Assembly: GCF_039535115.1 (NCBI RefSeq)
Contig: NZ_BAAAWO010000001.1
Span: forward strand, 3,534,001 to 3,598,000
DNA from: Paeniglutamicibacter sulfureus
Lineage (GTDB): Bacteria > Actinomycetota > Actinomycetes > Actinomycetales > Micrococcaceae
Reading direction: 5' to 3'
DNA: 64,000 nt
Every line of letters starts with the position of its first letter. Position 1 is the first letter of the stretch. The position numbers and the translations under genes are program-made. This document shows positions 1 to 7,765 of the stretch, one piece after another. Below the pieces are notes generated by a model. It did no database searches. It was not told where the DNA came from and saw nothing but the letters and a program-made list of their open reading frames with translations.

Positions 1-1
1 C

Positions 2-535
2 CTGGCCACCGGCCTGATGCTGTTGCCCGGCGGGCTGCTCATGGGTCTGCTGGCCCCGTTCGTCGGACGGCTCTTCGACCGGGTTGGCCCGCGCCCGCTG
101 ATGATCCCGGGAACCGTGATCCTGGTGCTGGTGCTCTTCGGCTATTCGCGTCTGCTGGGCGCCGAGACCGCCCTCGGCGTGATTATCGCGCTGCACCTGA
201 CCATGTCGCTGGCGCTGTCGCTGATCTTCACCCCGGCGTTCACCACGGCATTGAACCCGCTGCCGCATTCGCTGCATTCCCACGGCTCCGCGGTGCTTTC
301 CACCCTGCAGCAGTTGGGCGGCGCGGCCGGCACCGCATTGCTGGTCGGCGTCCTGGCCTCGCGTATAGGCGCGGGTGCCGCGGCCGGCGCCGATCCCATC
401 CAGGCCCAGATCGACGGGTTCTCCGCCGGTTTCCTGGTGGCTTCGGTCTGCGCCGTGGGCATGGTGGTCATCGCGCTCTTCCTGACCAAGGCCAGGGAAC
501 CAGCCCCGGCCACGGCAGCGGAGCACGCGCACTAG
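2..535 (+). CDS. MFS drug exporter, DHA2 type (C-terminal part)
   Basis: The reading frame is already open at base 2, so the true start lies left of the window and only the last 177 residues are present. It starts inside a helix-rich segment (L-x-P-G-G-L-L-x-G) followed by a loop with G-R-L-F-D-R-x-G-P-R, the kind of cytoplasmic loop motif found in 14-helix DHA2 (EmrB/QacA) proton antiporters. About four further hydrophobic helices follow, then a short polar tail. Members of this family export drugs or toxic metabolites across the inner membrane using the proton gradient. The substrate cannot be inferred. A strong hairpin just downstream separates it from the convergent regulator gene. Confidence 0.85.
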   Translation: MATGLMLLPGGLLMGLLAPFVGRLFDRVGPRPLMIPGTVILVLVLFGYSRLLGAETALGVIIALHLTMSLALSLIFTPAFTTALNPLPHSLHSHGSAVLSTLQQLGGAAGTALLVGVLASRIGAGAAAGADPIQAQIDGFSAGFLVASVCAVGMVVIALFLTKAREPAPATAAEHAH

Positions 536-560
536 GACCTGGCACCTCGTTGACGTGAAG

Positions 561-605
561 CGATTCCCCGGCCATTGTCCGTTTCGGACAGTGGCCGGGG
601 AATCG
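561..605. terminator. Bidirectional terminator hairpin
   Basis: A 20-bp near-perfect stem (GATTCCCCGGCCA and GTCCG arms) closes a 3-base loop between two convergent genes. No clear T-tract is present, so it is assigned from stem strength and position. Confidence 0.7.
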
Positions 606-634
606 TCGCTTAAGGCGACCCCTCCCGGCCCGGA

Positions 635-1621
635 TCAGGTGACGACCTCACCGGTGGGACGCCCCTCCGGATCCAGCATCCAGCCCATGCGCTTGAATGA
701 ATGCACGCCCACGCAGGCCTCGATGATGTCGACACCGGGGACCCTGGCGGCGAGCCTGGCCTCAATGTCGGCGATGTCGGCCGGGGTGCGCAACTGCATC
801 ATGAACGTCATGTTCGCCGCACCCGTGGTTGAGGCGCAAAGGCGCAGCGTCCGATGCTCCATCAGGAAGGCTGCGACGGTGTCCGCAGTGCCTGCGGGAA
901 CCTTCGCGAACCATTGCACCGTCAGCGGGTACCCCGTGTAATGGCTCGCCAGATCGCAGCGCAGGGTCACCATGCCGGTCTCCAGCGCCGTGCGCAGCGC
1001 CCGGCCGGTGGTTGAGGGATGCTGGCCGGTGGCCTGGGCGATTTCCGCGGCCGTGGAACGGCCATCGCGCATCAGCACCCTGAGCATCGGCCAGAACGTG
1101 TCGGGGATGATCGTCGGCTGCGCCAGGGGTGGCTGGTTGAGGCGTTGGAGCTGGGCCTGCTGTGCGGGGGAGAGCACGTCCAGTCGCCACACGTTGCCGG
1201 TGGCGTAGAGCTTGGTGCACAGCGAGACCTTGGTGCGTTGGACGCCACGGGCGCCGCGGATGCGCGGCAGGATCTCCCGGGCCATGGTGAGCCAGTCGGC
1301 GGCCAGGCAGGTGAGGCGGAAGTCGGCACTGCTGGTCGCGTCGTCGACGGTGAGCACCTCGGAGATCGCGCAGAGGTCGACGCGCGCCTCGTCGATGAGC
1401 TCCGGATCGGCCACGACATCGATGAAGGCGGTGCAGTGCTGCTCGGGGTGTCCGCCCAGATGTCCGAGGACCCAGGCCATGCGATCCTCGCGCAATCGGT
1501 TCCAACGGGCGGAAAGCGTTGCCGGGTGGCGTCCCAGCGCGGCCGCCAATTCGGCCCAGCTGGCCCGCGGCGCGATTTGCAGCGCATTCACTAGTTGCAG
1601 GTCTTCCACCGGCAGTTCCAT
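635..1621 (-). CDS. Lrp/AsnC-family regulator with duplicated domains
   Basis: This 328-residue protein is about twice the length of a normal Lrp/AsnC regulator. It has two N-terminal-type AsnC helix-turn-helix regions, near residues 1-50 (L-Q-L-V-N-A-L-Q) and 175-215 (P-M-L-R-V-L-M-R-D-G-R), each followed by an alpha/beta ligand-sensing (RAM-like) segment. The start at 1621 is chosen because GAGGAGG sits six bases upstream; an in-frame ATG further upstream lacks a ribosome site. It is divergent from the transporter at 1869, which it probably controls. Such regulators usually sense amino acids or small metabolites. The ligand here is unknown. Confidence 0.85.
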   Translation of the reverse strand: MELPVEDLQLVNALQIAPRASWAELAAALGRHPATLSARWNRLREDRMAWVLGHLGGHPEQHCTAFIDVVADPELIDEARVDLCAISEVLTVDDATSSADFRLTCLAADWLTMAREILPRIRGARGVQRTKVSLCTKLYATGNVWRLDVLSPAQQAQLQRLNQPPLAQPTIIPDTFWPMLRVLMRDGRSTAAEIAQATGQHPSTTGRALRTALETGMVTLRCDLASHYTGYPLTVQWFAKVPAGTADTVAAFLMEHRTLRLCASTTGAANMTFMMQLRTPADIADIEARLAARVPGVDIIEACVGVHSFKRMGWMLDPEGRPTGEVVT

Positions 1622-1644
1622 GAGATCCCTCCTCGTCATTGCTG

Positions 1645-1687
1645 CACGAATTCGCGGCTTGGATGGCCCCCTGTGCAATTATTCGTG
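1645..1687. promoter_or_regulatory. Candidate Lrp-type operator (inverted 7-mers)
   Basis: CACGAAT at 1645-1651 and its reverse complement ATTCGTG at 1681-1687 lie in the divergent regulator/transporter gap, about 36 bp centre to centre, which is compatible with multi-site binding by an Lrp-like oligomer. Assignment is by position and symmetry only. Confidence 0.35.
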
Positions 1688-1868
1688 AATTCTAGTTCAT
1701 TGTCCTGCCCTGGCCCCACGATCGATAGTGACACGGCTCACCACCCGGTGGGTCGCCGGGCTCGCGAAAGCGACCACGACACGCAGCCGGCAACGCCAAG
1801 CTCGCTTCCCTGGCCTAACGCCAATTCCCATTTCCCTCTCCCCGCACAGAAGCAGGATCCAACCCGCC

Positions 1869-3221
1869 ATGAGCATCAAGGAACAGCTGGCCCCGGCCGG
1901 CACCATCCAACGCACCGAGCCTGCCGCGCACGGGGCACCCGGGCAGTCCACCTTCAAGACCCTGCTGGGCATTGGCGCCGGCAACGCCGTGGAATGGTTC
2001 GACTGGGCCATCTACGCCACGTTCGCCTCCTTCATCTCCGGCCAGCTCTTCTCCAAGGCCGACCCGACCTCCGCGTTCCTGGCCACCATGGCGATCTTCG
2101 CAGTCGGCTTCGTCGCCCGCCCCTTCGGCGGCGCATTCTTCGGCCTGATCGGCGACAAGGTCGGCCGCAAGTCCGCCATGACCATGGCCGTGGGCCTGGC
2201 CTCGCTCGGTTCGCTGATCATCGCGATCACCCCGACCTACGCCAGCATCGGGGCCGGCGCCTCGCTGATCTTGCTGGTGGCCCGGCTGTTGCAGGGCCTG
2301 GCGCACGGCGGCGAGATGCCCAGCGCGCAGACCTACCTCGCGGAGGTGGCCCCTGCCCCGAAGCGCGGGTTCTACTCCACGCTCATGTACTTCTCCGGGA
2401 CCGCCGGCATCGTTGCCGGAACGCTGCTCGGGGCCATCCTCACCGTCGTGCTGACCAAGGAACAGATGGGTGCCTTCGGCTGGCGCATCCCCTTCGCCGT
2501 CGGTGCGCTGATGGGTCTGTACACCCTGGTCATGCGCTCGCGCCTGAAGGAGACCGAGCAGTTCGAGGAGCAGAAGTCGGCCAAGGCCGCGGCCGCCACC
2601 AAGGGACCCTCGGTCTTCTCACAGATCATGGCCAACTGGCGCCAGGCGGTGCGGGTCATTGGCCTGACCGTTGGGTTGACCGTCGTCTACTACATCTGGT
2701 CCGTTTCGACCCCTGCCTACGCGATCGCCAACCTGAAGATGGATCCGGCAACCGCGCTGTGGACCGGCGTCGCCGCCAACCTGGTGTTCATGACGGCCCT
2801 GCCGTTCTGGGGGAAGCTTTCGGACCGCATCGGCCGCCGTCCGGTTCTGCTCATTTCGGCACTGGGTGCCGCGGTGCTGCAGTTCCCGATGTCATCCCTG
2901 GTGCGCGGTGAGGCATGGCAGCTGTTCATCGCCATGTCGGTGATGCTCATCTTCATCGCCGCCTCCGCCTCGATCGTTCCGGCCGTCTACGCCGAGCTGT
3001 TCCCCACCGCGATCCGCACCATCGGCGTGGCCATCCCCTACGCCATCGCCGTGGCGGCCTTCGGCGGCACCGCTGCCTTCCTGCAAGCCGGGTTCAACGC
3101 CTGGTTCGGTATCCCCACCGGCGGAACGGTCTTCGCGATCTACTCCATCGTCCTGCTGCTCATCAGCGCGCTCACCATCTACAAGATGCCCGAGTCCGTG
3201 GGCAAGGACCTGCGCGGCTAG
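1869..3221 (+). CDS. MFS metabolite:H+ symporter (MHS/KgtP-like)
   Basis: A 450-residue, 12-helix transporter. The opening G-N-A-V-E-W-F-D-W-A-I-Y in helix 1 and the loop G-x-x-G-D-K-V-G-R-K-S-A are hallmarks of the metabolite:H+ symporter branch, which includes alpha-ketoglutarate, proline/betaine and shikimate permeases. A second loop (G-K-L-S-D-R-I-G-R-R-P) marks the start of the second six-helix half. The start at 1869 is preferred because translation further upstream gives basic, non-conserved residues. It probably imports an organic acid or amino acid and is probably controlled by the divergent Lrp-type gene. Substrate unknown. Confidence 0.9.
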   Translation: MSIKEQLAPAGTIQRTEPAAHGAPGQSTFKTLLGIGAGNAVEWFDWAIYATFASFISGQLFSKADPTSAFLATMAIFAVGFVARPFGGAFFGLIGDKVGRKSAMTMAVGLASLGSLIIAITPTYASIGAGASLILLVARLLQGLAHGGEMPSAQTYLAEVAPAPKRGFYSTLMYFSGTAGIVAGTLLGAILTVVLTKEQMGAFGWRIPFAVGALMGLYTLVMRSRLKETEQFEEQKSAKAAAATKGPSVFSQIMANWRQAVRVIGLTVGLTVVYYIWSVSTPAYAIANLKMDPATALWTGVAANLVFMTALPFWGKLSDRIGRRPVLLISALGAAVLQFPMSSLVRGEAWQLFIAMSVMLIFIAASASIVPAVYAELFPTAIRTIGVAIPYAIAVAAFGGTAAFLQAGFNAWFGIPTGGTVFAIYSIVLLLISALTIYKMPESVGKDLRG

Positions 3222-3259
3222 CAACCGCGCCGCGACGCTGAAGGACCCCCCTCATCTAG

Positions 3260-3300
3260 GTGCGGGCCACCCGGGAATCCCCCTCCCGGATGGCCTGCAC
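3260..3300. terminator. Terminator hairpin between convergent genes
   Basis: A 17-bp stem with a few mismatches (GTGCGGGCCA.CCCGGGA paired with TCCCGG.TGGCC.GCAC) around a 7-base loop, between the transporter stop and the oxidoreductase stop on the other strand. Confidence 0.6.
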
Positions 3301-3381
3301 CGTCTGCGTGGGCGGCCATTGGCGGTCCTGCCGGTGACGCGCGTGCCCGCGCGGCCGGCCGAATGCCCCGCACCGGTGTGA

Positions 3382-4491
3382 CTACCAGTGGGCGCGCCAG
3401 TACTGGGCGGCGAAGGGCACCTGTTCGCGGGGTGCACCCAGCTCGGCGGCGGCCACCGCCGGCCAGTTCGGGTTCTTCAGGGCAGCACGGCCGATCGACA
3501 CCCCGTCGGCGGCACCGGTGACCAGCACCTGTTCGGCCTGCGAGGGGTCGTTGATCATGCCCACGGCCGTCACGAAGGCCGCCGGGACCGCCTGCTTCAC
3601 GGCGGTGGCCAGCGGCACCTGGAAGCCCGGGCCGCTGGGCCCGTGGTACTTGCCGATCCCCGCGCTGGACAGGTCGAAGGCCGTGACACCCAGCTCAAAG
3701 GCCTCGGCGGCGAAACGCGCGGTGTCCTGGATCCGCCACCCTCCATCGACCCAGTCATCCCCGGAGAAGCGGATGGCCAGCGGCTTGTGCGCCGGCCAGG
3801 CGGCACGCACCGCGGAGATCACCTCGCGCGCGTACCGGGTGCGGTTCCCGAAGCTTCCGCCGTATTCATCCGTGCGGGCGTTGGCCAGCGGCGAAAGGAA
3901 CTGGTGGATCAGGTAGCCGTGCGCCGCATGGATCTGGACGACATCGAACCCCGCTTCGTCGGCCCGGCGCGCCGCCTCGGCCCAGTCCCGGATCGATGCG
4001 GCAATCTGCTCGCCGCTCATGGCGAGCGGGGAGTCGAGCCCGAAGACATCGGTTTCCGAAGGAGCGGCGGTTTCCCACCCGCCGTCCTCCTCGCCGAGGC
4101 TGCCGACCTGTCCGGCGGCAGCGGGCTGGGGCAGCCAGGCATGCGTCGAGGCCTTGGCACCGGCGTGGGCCAGCTGGATGCCGGCTGCCGCGCCCTGGGA
4201 ATGGATGAAGTCGACAATGGGGGCCCACGCCCGGGACTGGTCATCGTTCCAGATGCCGGCATCCCTGTCGCTGATGCGTCCCTGGGCGGTGACCGCGGCG
4301 GCCTCGGTGAACACCAGGCCGAAGCCCCCGGCGGCGCGGGCGCCCAGATGGGCAAGGTGCCAGGCGTGCGGCACGCCGTCGCGGTTGTCGACCGAGTATT
4401 GGCACATGGGTGCCAGCACGGTGCGGTTCCGAAGCGTCAGGCCCGGGCCCTCGGGCGCGGCAAGGTCGACCGGAGTAAAGAGTTTGCTCAT
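3382..4491 (-). CDS. NADH:flavin oxidoreductase, Old Yellow Enzyme family (YqjM-like)
   Basis: A 369-residue TIM-barrel flavoenzyme that reduces activated C=C bonds using FMN and NAD(P)H. Visible signatures are A-P-M-C-Q-Y near residue 30 (the YqjM-class cysteine that tunes FMN), the Q-L-A-H-A-G segment, the substrate-anchoring H-A-A-H-G-Y-L, and a C-terminal phosphate-binding G-R-A-A-L-K-N-P. In the Q-L-A-H-A-G-R-K-A motif typical of the class the Arg is replaced by Ala, giving H-A-G-A-K-A. It lies 29 bases behind the VOC gene and is probably co-transcribed with it. Start chosen at the first Met giving a family-like N-terminus (M-S-K-L-F-T-P). Confidence 0.9.
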   Translation of the reverse strand: MSKLFTPVDLAAPEGPGLTLRNRTVLAPMCQYSVDNRDGVPHAWHLAHLGARAAGGFGLVFTEAAAVTAQGRISDRDAGIWNDDQSRAWAPIVDFIHSQGAAAGIQLAHAGAKASTHAWLPQPAAAGQVGSLGEEDGGWETAAPSETDVFGLDSPLAMSGEQIAASIRDWAEAARRADEAGFDVVQIHAAHGYLIHQFLSPLANARTDEYGGSFGNRTRYAREVISAVRAAWPAHKPLAIRFSGDDWVDGGWRIQDTARFAAEAFELGVTAFDLSSAGIGKYHGPSGPGFQVPLATAVKQAVPAAFVTAVGMINDPSQAEQVLVTGAADGVSIGRAALKNPNWPAVAAAELGAPREQVPFAAQYWRAHW

Positions 4492-4520
4492 GCCCGGTGG
4501 CAACAGGTGCGCCGTCCGGG

Positions 4521-5234
4521 CTATTCCCGCGGTGCCGGGCTTTGGGCATGGTGGTGGTGTTCGGCGACCCGCAGGTCCCCGCCATCCGGGTGCGCCACCA
4601 GCAGTGTCCGGTCGTGGGTCCCCGTGGCGAAGCGCGGTCGCAGTCCGGCGGCCTCCAACCGCGCGGCCAGGTGCCCGGCGTCGCCGTCGATGCCGAGTTC
4701 CAGGTCGACCCGGGTGGCTGCGGCGGGACGCAGGTCCACGTACCCGCCATGTTTGGCCCTGAAGTGCGCATCCAATGCTCCTGGCCCACCGGGGGACTGG
4801 ATCGCGCCGATGTTTCGCAGCGTCTGCGCGGAGCCCGGCACGTCGGGAGTGTTCCATACAGCCAGCACGCCGAGCGAACCCGGCGTGGACTGGAGTCCCG
4901 ATCCGGCGGTGACACCGGCGTTCACCGGGGTGGCCGTGAATTCCAGCCGGTCATCGGCGGTGATGTGCCCGATGGGTCCGGCGTCCGTGGTGCGCAGAAG
5001 CACCTCGGTGCCGTCGCTGCGGGTCCATTGCGCAAACTTGTCCAGGTCTCGCACCTCGAAACCCAGCTCGATGGCGAAGGAGGGCGCGGTACGGAGGAGA
5101 ACGCGTCCGGAACCCGCGGCAAAGCACCGTTCCCCGGAAGTTCCGTGCGGCAATTCGGCAAGCCCAATGGCCAGCAACAGCTCGGCCCAGGCAGCGGCGT
5201 GCCCGGTGTTCACCACGGGCCGCACGCGCAACAT
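4521..5234 (-). CDS. VOC (glyoxalase/bleomycin-resistance fold) protein
   Basis: A 237-residue protein with two beta-alpha-beta-beta-beta-like halves, roughly residues 1-105 and 120-230. The second half ends G-T-H-D-R-T-L-L-V-A-H-P-D-G, as in vicinal-oxygen-chelate proteins. Metal ligands cannot be placed with certainty. Its ATG overlaps the stop of the upstream ribbon-helix-helix gene (ATGA), so the two are translationally coupled. The family includes dioxygenases, glyoxalases and antibiotic-binding proteins. With an Old Yellow Enzyme next to it, a role in handling a reactive carbonyl or enone is plausible but is inference. Confidence 0.7.
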   Translation of the reverse strand: MLRVRPVVNTGHAAAWAELLLAIGLAELPHGTSGERCFAAGSGRVLLRTAPSFAIELGFEVRDLDKFAQWTRSDGTEVLLRTTDAGPIGHITADDRLEFTATPVNAGVTAGSGLQSTPGSLGVLAVWNTPDVPGSAQTLRNIGAIQSPGGPGALDAHFRAKHGGYVDLRPAAATRVDLELGIDGDAGHLAARLEAAGLRPRFATGTHDRTLLVAHPDGGDLRVAEHHHHAQSPAPRE

Positions 5235-5392
5235 CAGCGCCGCTCCAGGTACTCGGCGAGGGCCTTTTCCACGAAGGCGGAAAGGCTGCTGCCGTCATCG
5301 ACGGCGGCGTGCTTCACGCGGCGCACCAGCGGCGCCGGGAGGTAGACATTGAATTGGATCTTGTCGCTGTGTTCGTCCCTGTTCGCTGCCAT
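5234..5392 (-). CDS. Small ribbon-helix-helix (CopG/Arc-like) protein
   Basis: 52 residues. The middle reads [16 protein letters not shown], an N-terminal beta-strand followed by a helix, then [15 protein letters not shown]. This is the compact RHH DNA-binding fold of CopG, Arc and many antitoxins. It is the first gene of a three-gene operon (RHH, VOC, Old Yellow Enzyme), overlaps the next gene by ATGA, and is divergent from the YdeI-like gene. It is most likely an autorepressor of this operon. No toxin-like partner is present, so a toxin-antitoxin role is unlikely. Confidence 0.75.
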   Translation of the reverse strand: MAANRDEHSDKIQFNVYLPAPLVRRVKHAAVDDGSSLSAFVEKALAEYLERR

Positions 5393-5400
5393 GCAACGGA

Positions 5401-5413
5401 TGCTAGCAATATA
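5401..5413 (-). promoter_or_regulatory. Possible -10 box and palindrome for the RHH operon
   Basis: On the minus strand TATATT (5413-5408) could be a -10 element. It abuts the 8-bp palindrome TGCTAGCA (5401-5408), which would cover the transcription start. No good -35 was found, so this is weak. Confidence 0.25.
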
Positions 5414-5473
5414 GCCGCCGTTGCCACAAGGCCACCGCTGGTCGCCCCCGGTGGCCGGTGGAATGATGGGTCC

Positions 5474-6046
5474 ATGGCGATCCCCCTGGAAGAACTGTTG
5501 GTGCCCGATGCCCCCGCGTGGCGCGCCTGGCTGCAGGAGCACCACGCCAGCCATCCGGGCGTGAACCTGGTGCTGCACAAGAAAGGCGGAACCACCACAA
5601 GCCTGACCTACGCGCAGGCGCTGGACGAGGCCCTGTGCTTCGGCTGGATCGACGGCCAGCGCAACGCGCGCGACGAGCACAGCTTCACCAACAGATTCAC
5701 CCCGCGCACCGCGCGCAGCAAGTGGTCCGCCAGGAACGTGGAACACGTCCAGCGGCTGGAGGCCGTCGGCCTGATCCAGCCGGCGGGGGCCGCCGCGGTC
5801 CAGGCGGCCAAAGCCGACGGGAGGTGGGACGAAGCCTATGCGGGGCAGGCATCGGCGCAGCTTCCCGCCGATTTCCTCGAGGCGGTTTCCGGATTTCCGC
5901 GGGCGCAGGAAACGCTGGCAGCCCTCGGCGCCAGCGAGCGATTCGCCATCTACTACCGGTTGCACACCGTCAAGGGGGATGAGACCCGCCGGAGGAAGAT
6001 CGCCGACTACGTGGCCCGGCTCGATGCCGGGCAAGGGATCTTCTAG
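5474..6046 (+). CDS. YdeI/OmpD-associated family protein
   Basis: A 190-residue protein beginning with a family-type segment (W-R-A-W-L-Q-E-H-H), then [10 protein letters not shown] and [17 protein letters not shown], and [11 protein letters not shown], which are the conserved blocks of the YdeI/OmpD-associated (bacteriocin-protection) family. The biochemical role of the family is not established; in enterobacteria it is linked to antimicrobial-peptide resistance. The ATG at 5474 is chosen because conservation begins there. Its stop overlaps the stop of the convergent gene within CTAG. Confidence 0.85.
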   Translation: MAIPLEELLVPDAPAWRAWLQEHHASHPGVNLVLHKKGGTTTSLTYAQALDEALCFGWIDGQRNARDEHSFTNRFTPRTARSKWSARNVEHVQRLEAVGLIQPAGAAAVQAAKADGRWDEAYAGQASAQLPADFLEAVSGFPRAQETLAALGASERFAIYYRLHTVKGDETRRRKIADYVARLDAGQGIF

Positions 6047-6789
6047 CTTTCGGCCCCATAGCGACGCACGAAGTTGCGCAGGATCAGTGCCGGCCACTCC
6101 ACGAGTGCGGCCATCGCCTCGTCGTGCAGCCGCTGGGCATCCTGCGGGGGGAAATAGCCCGCATCGCGGTAGATCATGATGCGCTGGGCCAGCCCGGCGG
6201 GGTCAAGCTCGGGATGGAACTGGGTGGCATAGAGATTGCTCTTGACCCTGAACATCTGCACGGGACAGGCAGCCGAATCGGCCAGCAACACCGCCGATTC
6301 CGGCAGCTCGGAGACGGCCTCCTTGTGCCCCACGAAGGCATCGAATTCCTCCGGCAGCCCGGCCAGCAGCGGATCGCGGCGTCCCTGGTCGGTGAGCCTG
6401 ATGCGCGAGGTGCCCACCGGTTCGCCAAAGTGCGTATCGACTCTCCCTCCCTGGTGGGTGCCGAGGGTGCCAACGCCGTAGCAGGCGCCCAGGAACGGGA
6501 AGTCCTCGGCCACCAGCACATCGAGCAGTCGGGAAAGGTCCGCCTCGCAGCGCAGCTGCGTCGCTGATTTCGTTGACGGATGGTCCGAGGCATTGAAGGG
6601 GCTGCCGCCCAGGATGATGCCCGGACAGTCCTCTAATCCCAGCCCGTCAAGGGAGCCCAGTGGTTCGCGCTCCAAGCGGATGACGCGCAGCGCATCGGCA
6701 TCGAGCCCGCTGGCATCCAAGACGCCGCGCACCTCGTCGGATGCGGCAAGGTCGTGTTCCCTCGTCGAAATCAAGATAAAGCGGCCCAT
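6043..6789 (-). CDS. Class I glutamine amidotransferase-like protein
   Basis: 248 residues. The nucleophile elbow G-A-C-Y-G-V-G carries the catalytic Cys near residue 102, and Q-F-H-P-E-L-D supplies the His and Glu of the class I triad near residue 190. The oxyanion-type loop G-G-S-P-F-N-A lies near residue 62. It resembles the stand-alone GuaA-type glutaminase domain proteins often annotated as GMP synthase-like, but it has no synthetase domain, so its amination partner is unknown. Related stand-alone enzymes hydrolyse gamma-glutamyl compounds. Confidence 0.85.
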   Translation of the reverse strand: MGRFILISTREHDLAASDEVRGVLDASGLDADALRVIRLEREPLGSLDGLGLEDCPGIILGGSPFNASDHPSTKSATQLRCEADLSRLLDVLVAEDFPFLGACYGVGTLGTHQGGRVDTHFGEPVGTSRIRLTDQGRRDPLLAGLPEEFDAFVGHKEAVSELPESAVLLADSAACPVQMFRVKSNLYATQFHPELDPAGLAQRIMIYRDAGYFPPQDAQRLHDEAMAALVEWPALILRNFVRRYGAES

Positions 6790-6872
6790 GGCTGCAGTCT
6801 ACGTGCCGCAATCGACTCGACGAGCCGGGGGCGCTCTTCTATCCCGGCGCTTCCCGGTCTAGTCTGAAGTGA

Positions 6873-6888
6873 GTTAATGGCCACTAAC
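6873..6888. promoter_or_regulatory. Palindromic operator candidate upstream of the SDR gene
   Basis: GTTAATGGCCACTAAC is a 16-bp dyad with 14 of 16 positions symmetric, 77 bases before the SDR start. The symmetry and size suit a TetR- or GntR-type dimer. No candidate regulator gene is adjacent. Confidence 0.4.
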
Positions 6889-6964
6889 CCAGCTAGGTCG
6901 GCGCCGAGCGCTGGCCGGTAGCAGGGGACGGGTCCACAGCAGCGCAGACGAAGGGAACCGCACC

Positions 6965-7744
6965 ATGCTCATCACCGACTCAATCGCCTTGGTCACCGGG
7001 GGAGCCTCCGGCCTCGGGGCCGCCACCGCACGGGTGCTCTACGACGCCGGTGCCCAGGTGGTGCTGGTTGACCTGCCCTCCGCGAAGGGCGAGGAGGCAG
7101 CGGCGGCACTGGGGCCGCGGGCGAGGTTTGTGGCCGCCGACGTCACCGACGAAGCGCAGGTCAAAGCCGCCATTGCCGCAGCCGCGGACATGGGAAACCT
7201 GCGCATCGTGGTCAACTGCGCCGGGGTTGCCACCCCCGGCAAGGTGCTGGGGCGCGAGGGCGTGCTGCCGCTGTCCACCTTCGAAAAGGTCATCGCCATC
7301 AACCTCACCGGCACCTTCAACGTGGTCCGGCTGGCGGCAGAGGCCATGGCTGCAACCGACCCGGTCATCGACCCGGCCACCGGAACCCCCGAGCGCGGGG
7401 TCATCGTCAACACCGCCTCTGTCGCCGCCTTCGACGGGCAGATCGGCCAGCCCGCCTACTCCGCCTCCAAGGGCGCCGTCGCCGCGATGACGCTGCCGCT
7501 GGCCCGCGAACTGGCCCGTCACTACATCCGGGTCATGACCATTGCCCCGGGCATCTTCGAGACCCCGATGATGTCCTCGCTCTCCGACGAAGCGCAGGCA
7601 TCGCTCGGTGCCCAGGTGCCGCACCCGGCACGTCTGGGCAAGCCCGCCGAATACGCGGCCCTGGTGGAGCACATCGTGGCCAACCAGATGCTCAACGGCG
7701 AAACCATCCGCCTTGACGGGGCCATCCGCATGGGACCGAAGTAG
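6965..7744 (+). CDS. SDR dehydrogenase, 3-hydroxyacyl-CoA dehydrogenase type-2-like
   Basis: A classical short-chain dehydrogenase of 259 residues. It shows the NAD-binding T-G-G-A-S-G-L-G (residues 11-18), an N-C-A-G motif (about 92), catalytic Ser in N-T-A-S-V-A, and Y-S-A-S-K (about 167-171), then [10 protein letters not shown]. Asp near residue 37 (L-V-D-L) argues for NAD(H) rather than NADP(H). The long 130-145 loop and the C-terminus match HSD17B10-like 3-hydroxyacyl-CoA dehydrogenases, which act in fatty-acid or branched-chain catabolism. AAGGGA lies nine bases upstream of the ATG. It is transcribed alone. Confidence 0.85.
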   Translation: MLITDSIALVTGGASGLGAATARVLYDAGAQVVLVDLPSAKGEEAAAALGPRARFVAADVTDEAQVKAAIAAAADMGNLRIVVNCAGVATPGKVLGREGVLPLSTFEKVIAINLTGTFNVVRLAAEAMAATDPVIDPATGTPERGVIVNTASVAAFDGQIGQPAYSASKGAVAAMTLPLARELARHYIRVMTIAPGIFETPMMSSLSDEAQASLGAQVPHPARLGKPAEYAALVEHIVANQMLNGETIRLDGAIRMGPK

Positions 7745-7765
7745 CCGGACCGCGGAGCAAAACCC

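Noticed and set aside
3388..5352. 654-codon plus-strand open frame opposite the Old Yellow Enzyme/VOC genes
   Set aside because: Shadow of two genes with clear motifs on the minus strand.
5234..5392. Antitoxin of a toxin-antitoxin pair
   Set aside because: The fold fits, but the coupled partner is a 237-residue VOC protein, not a toxin-like gene.
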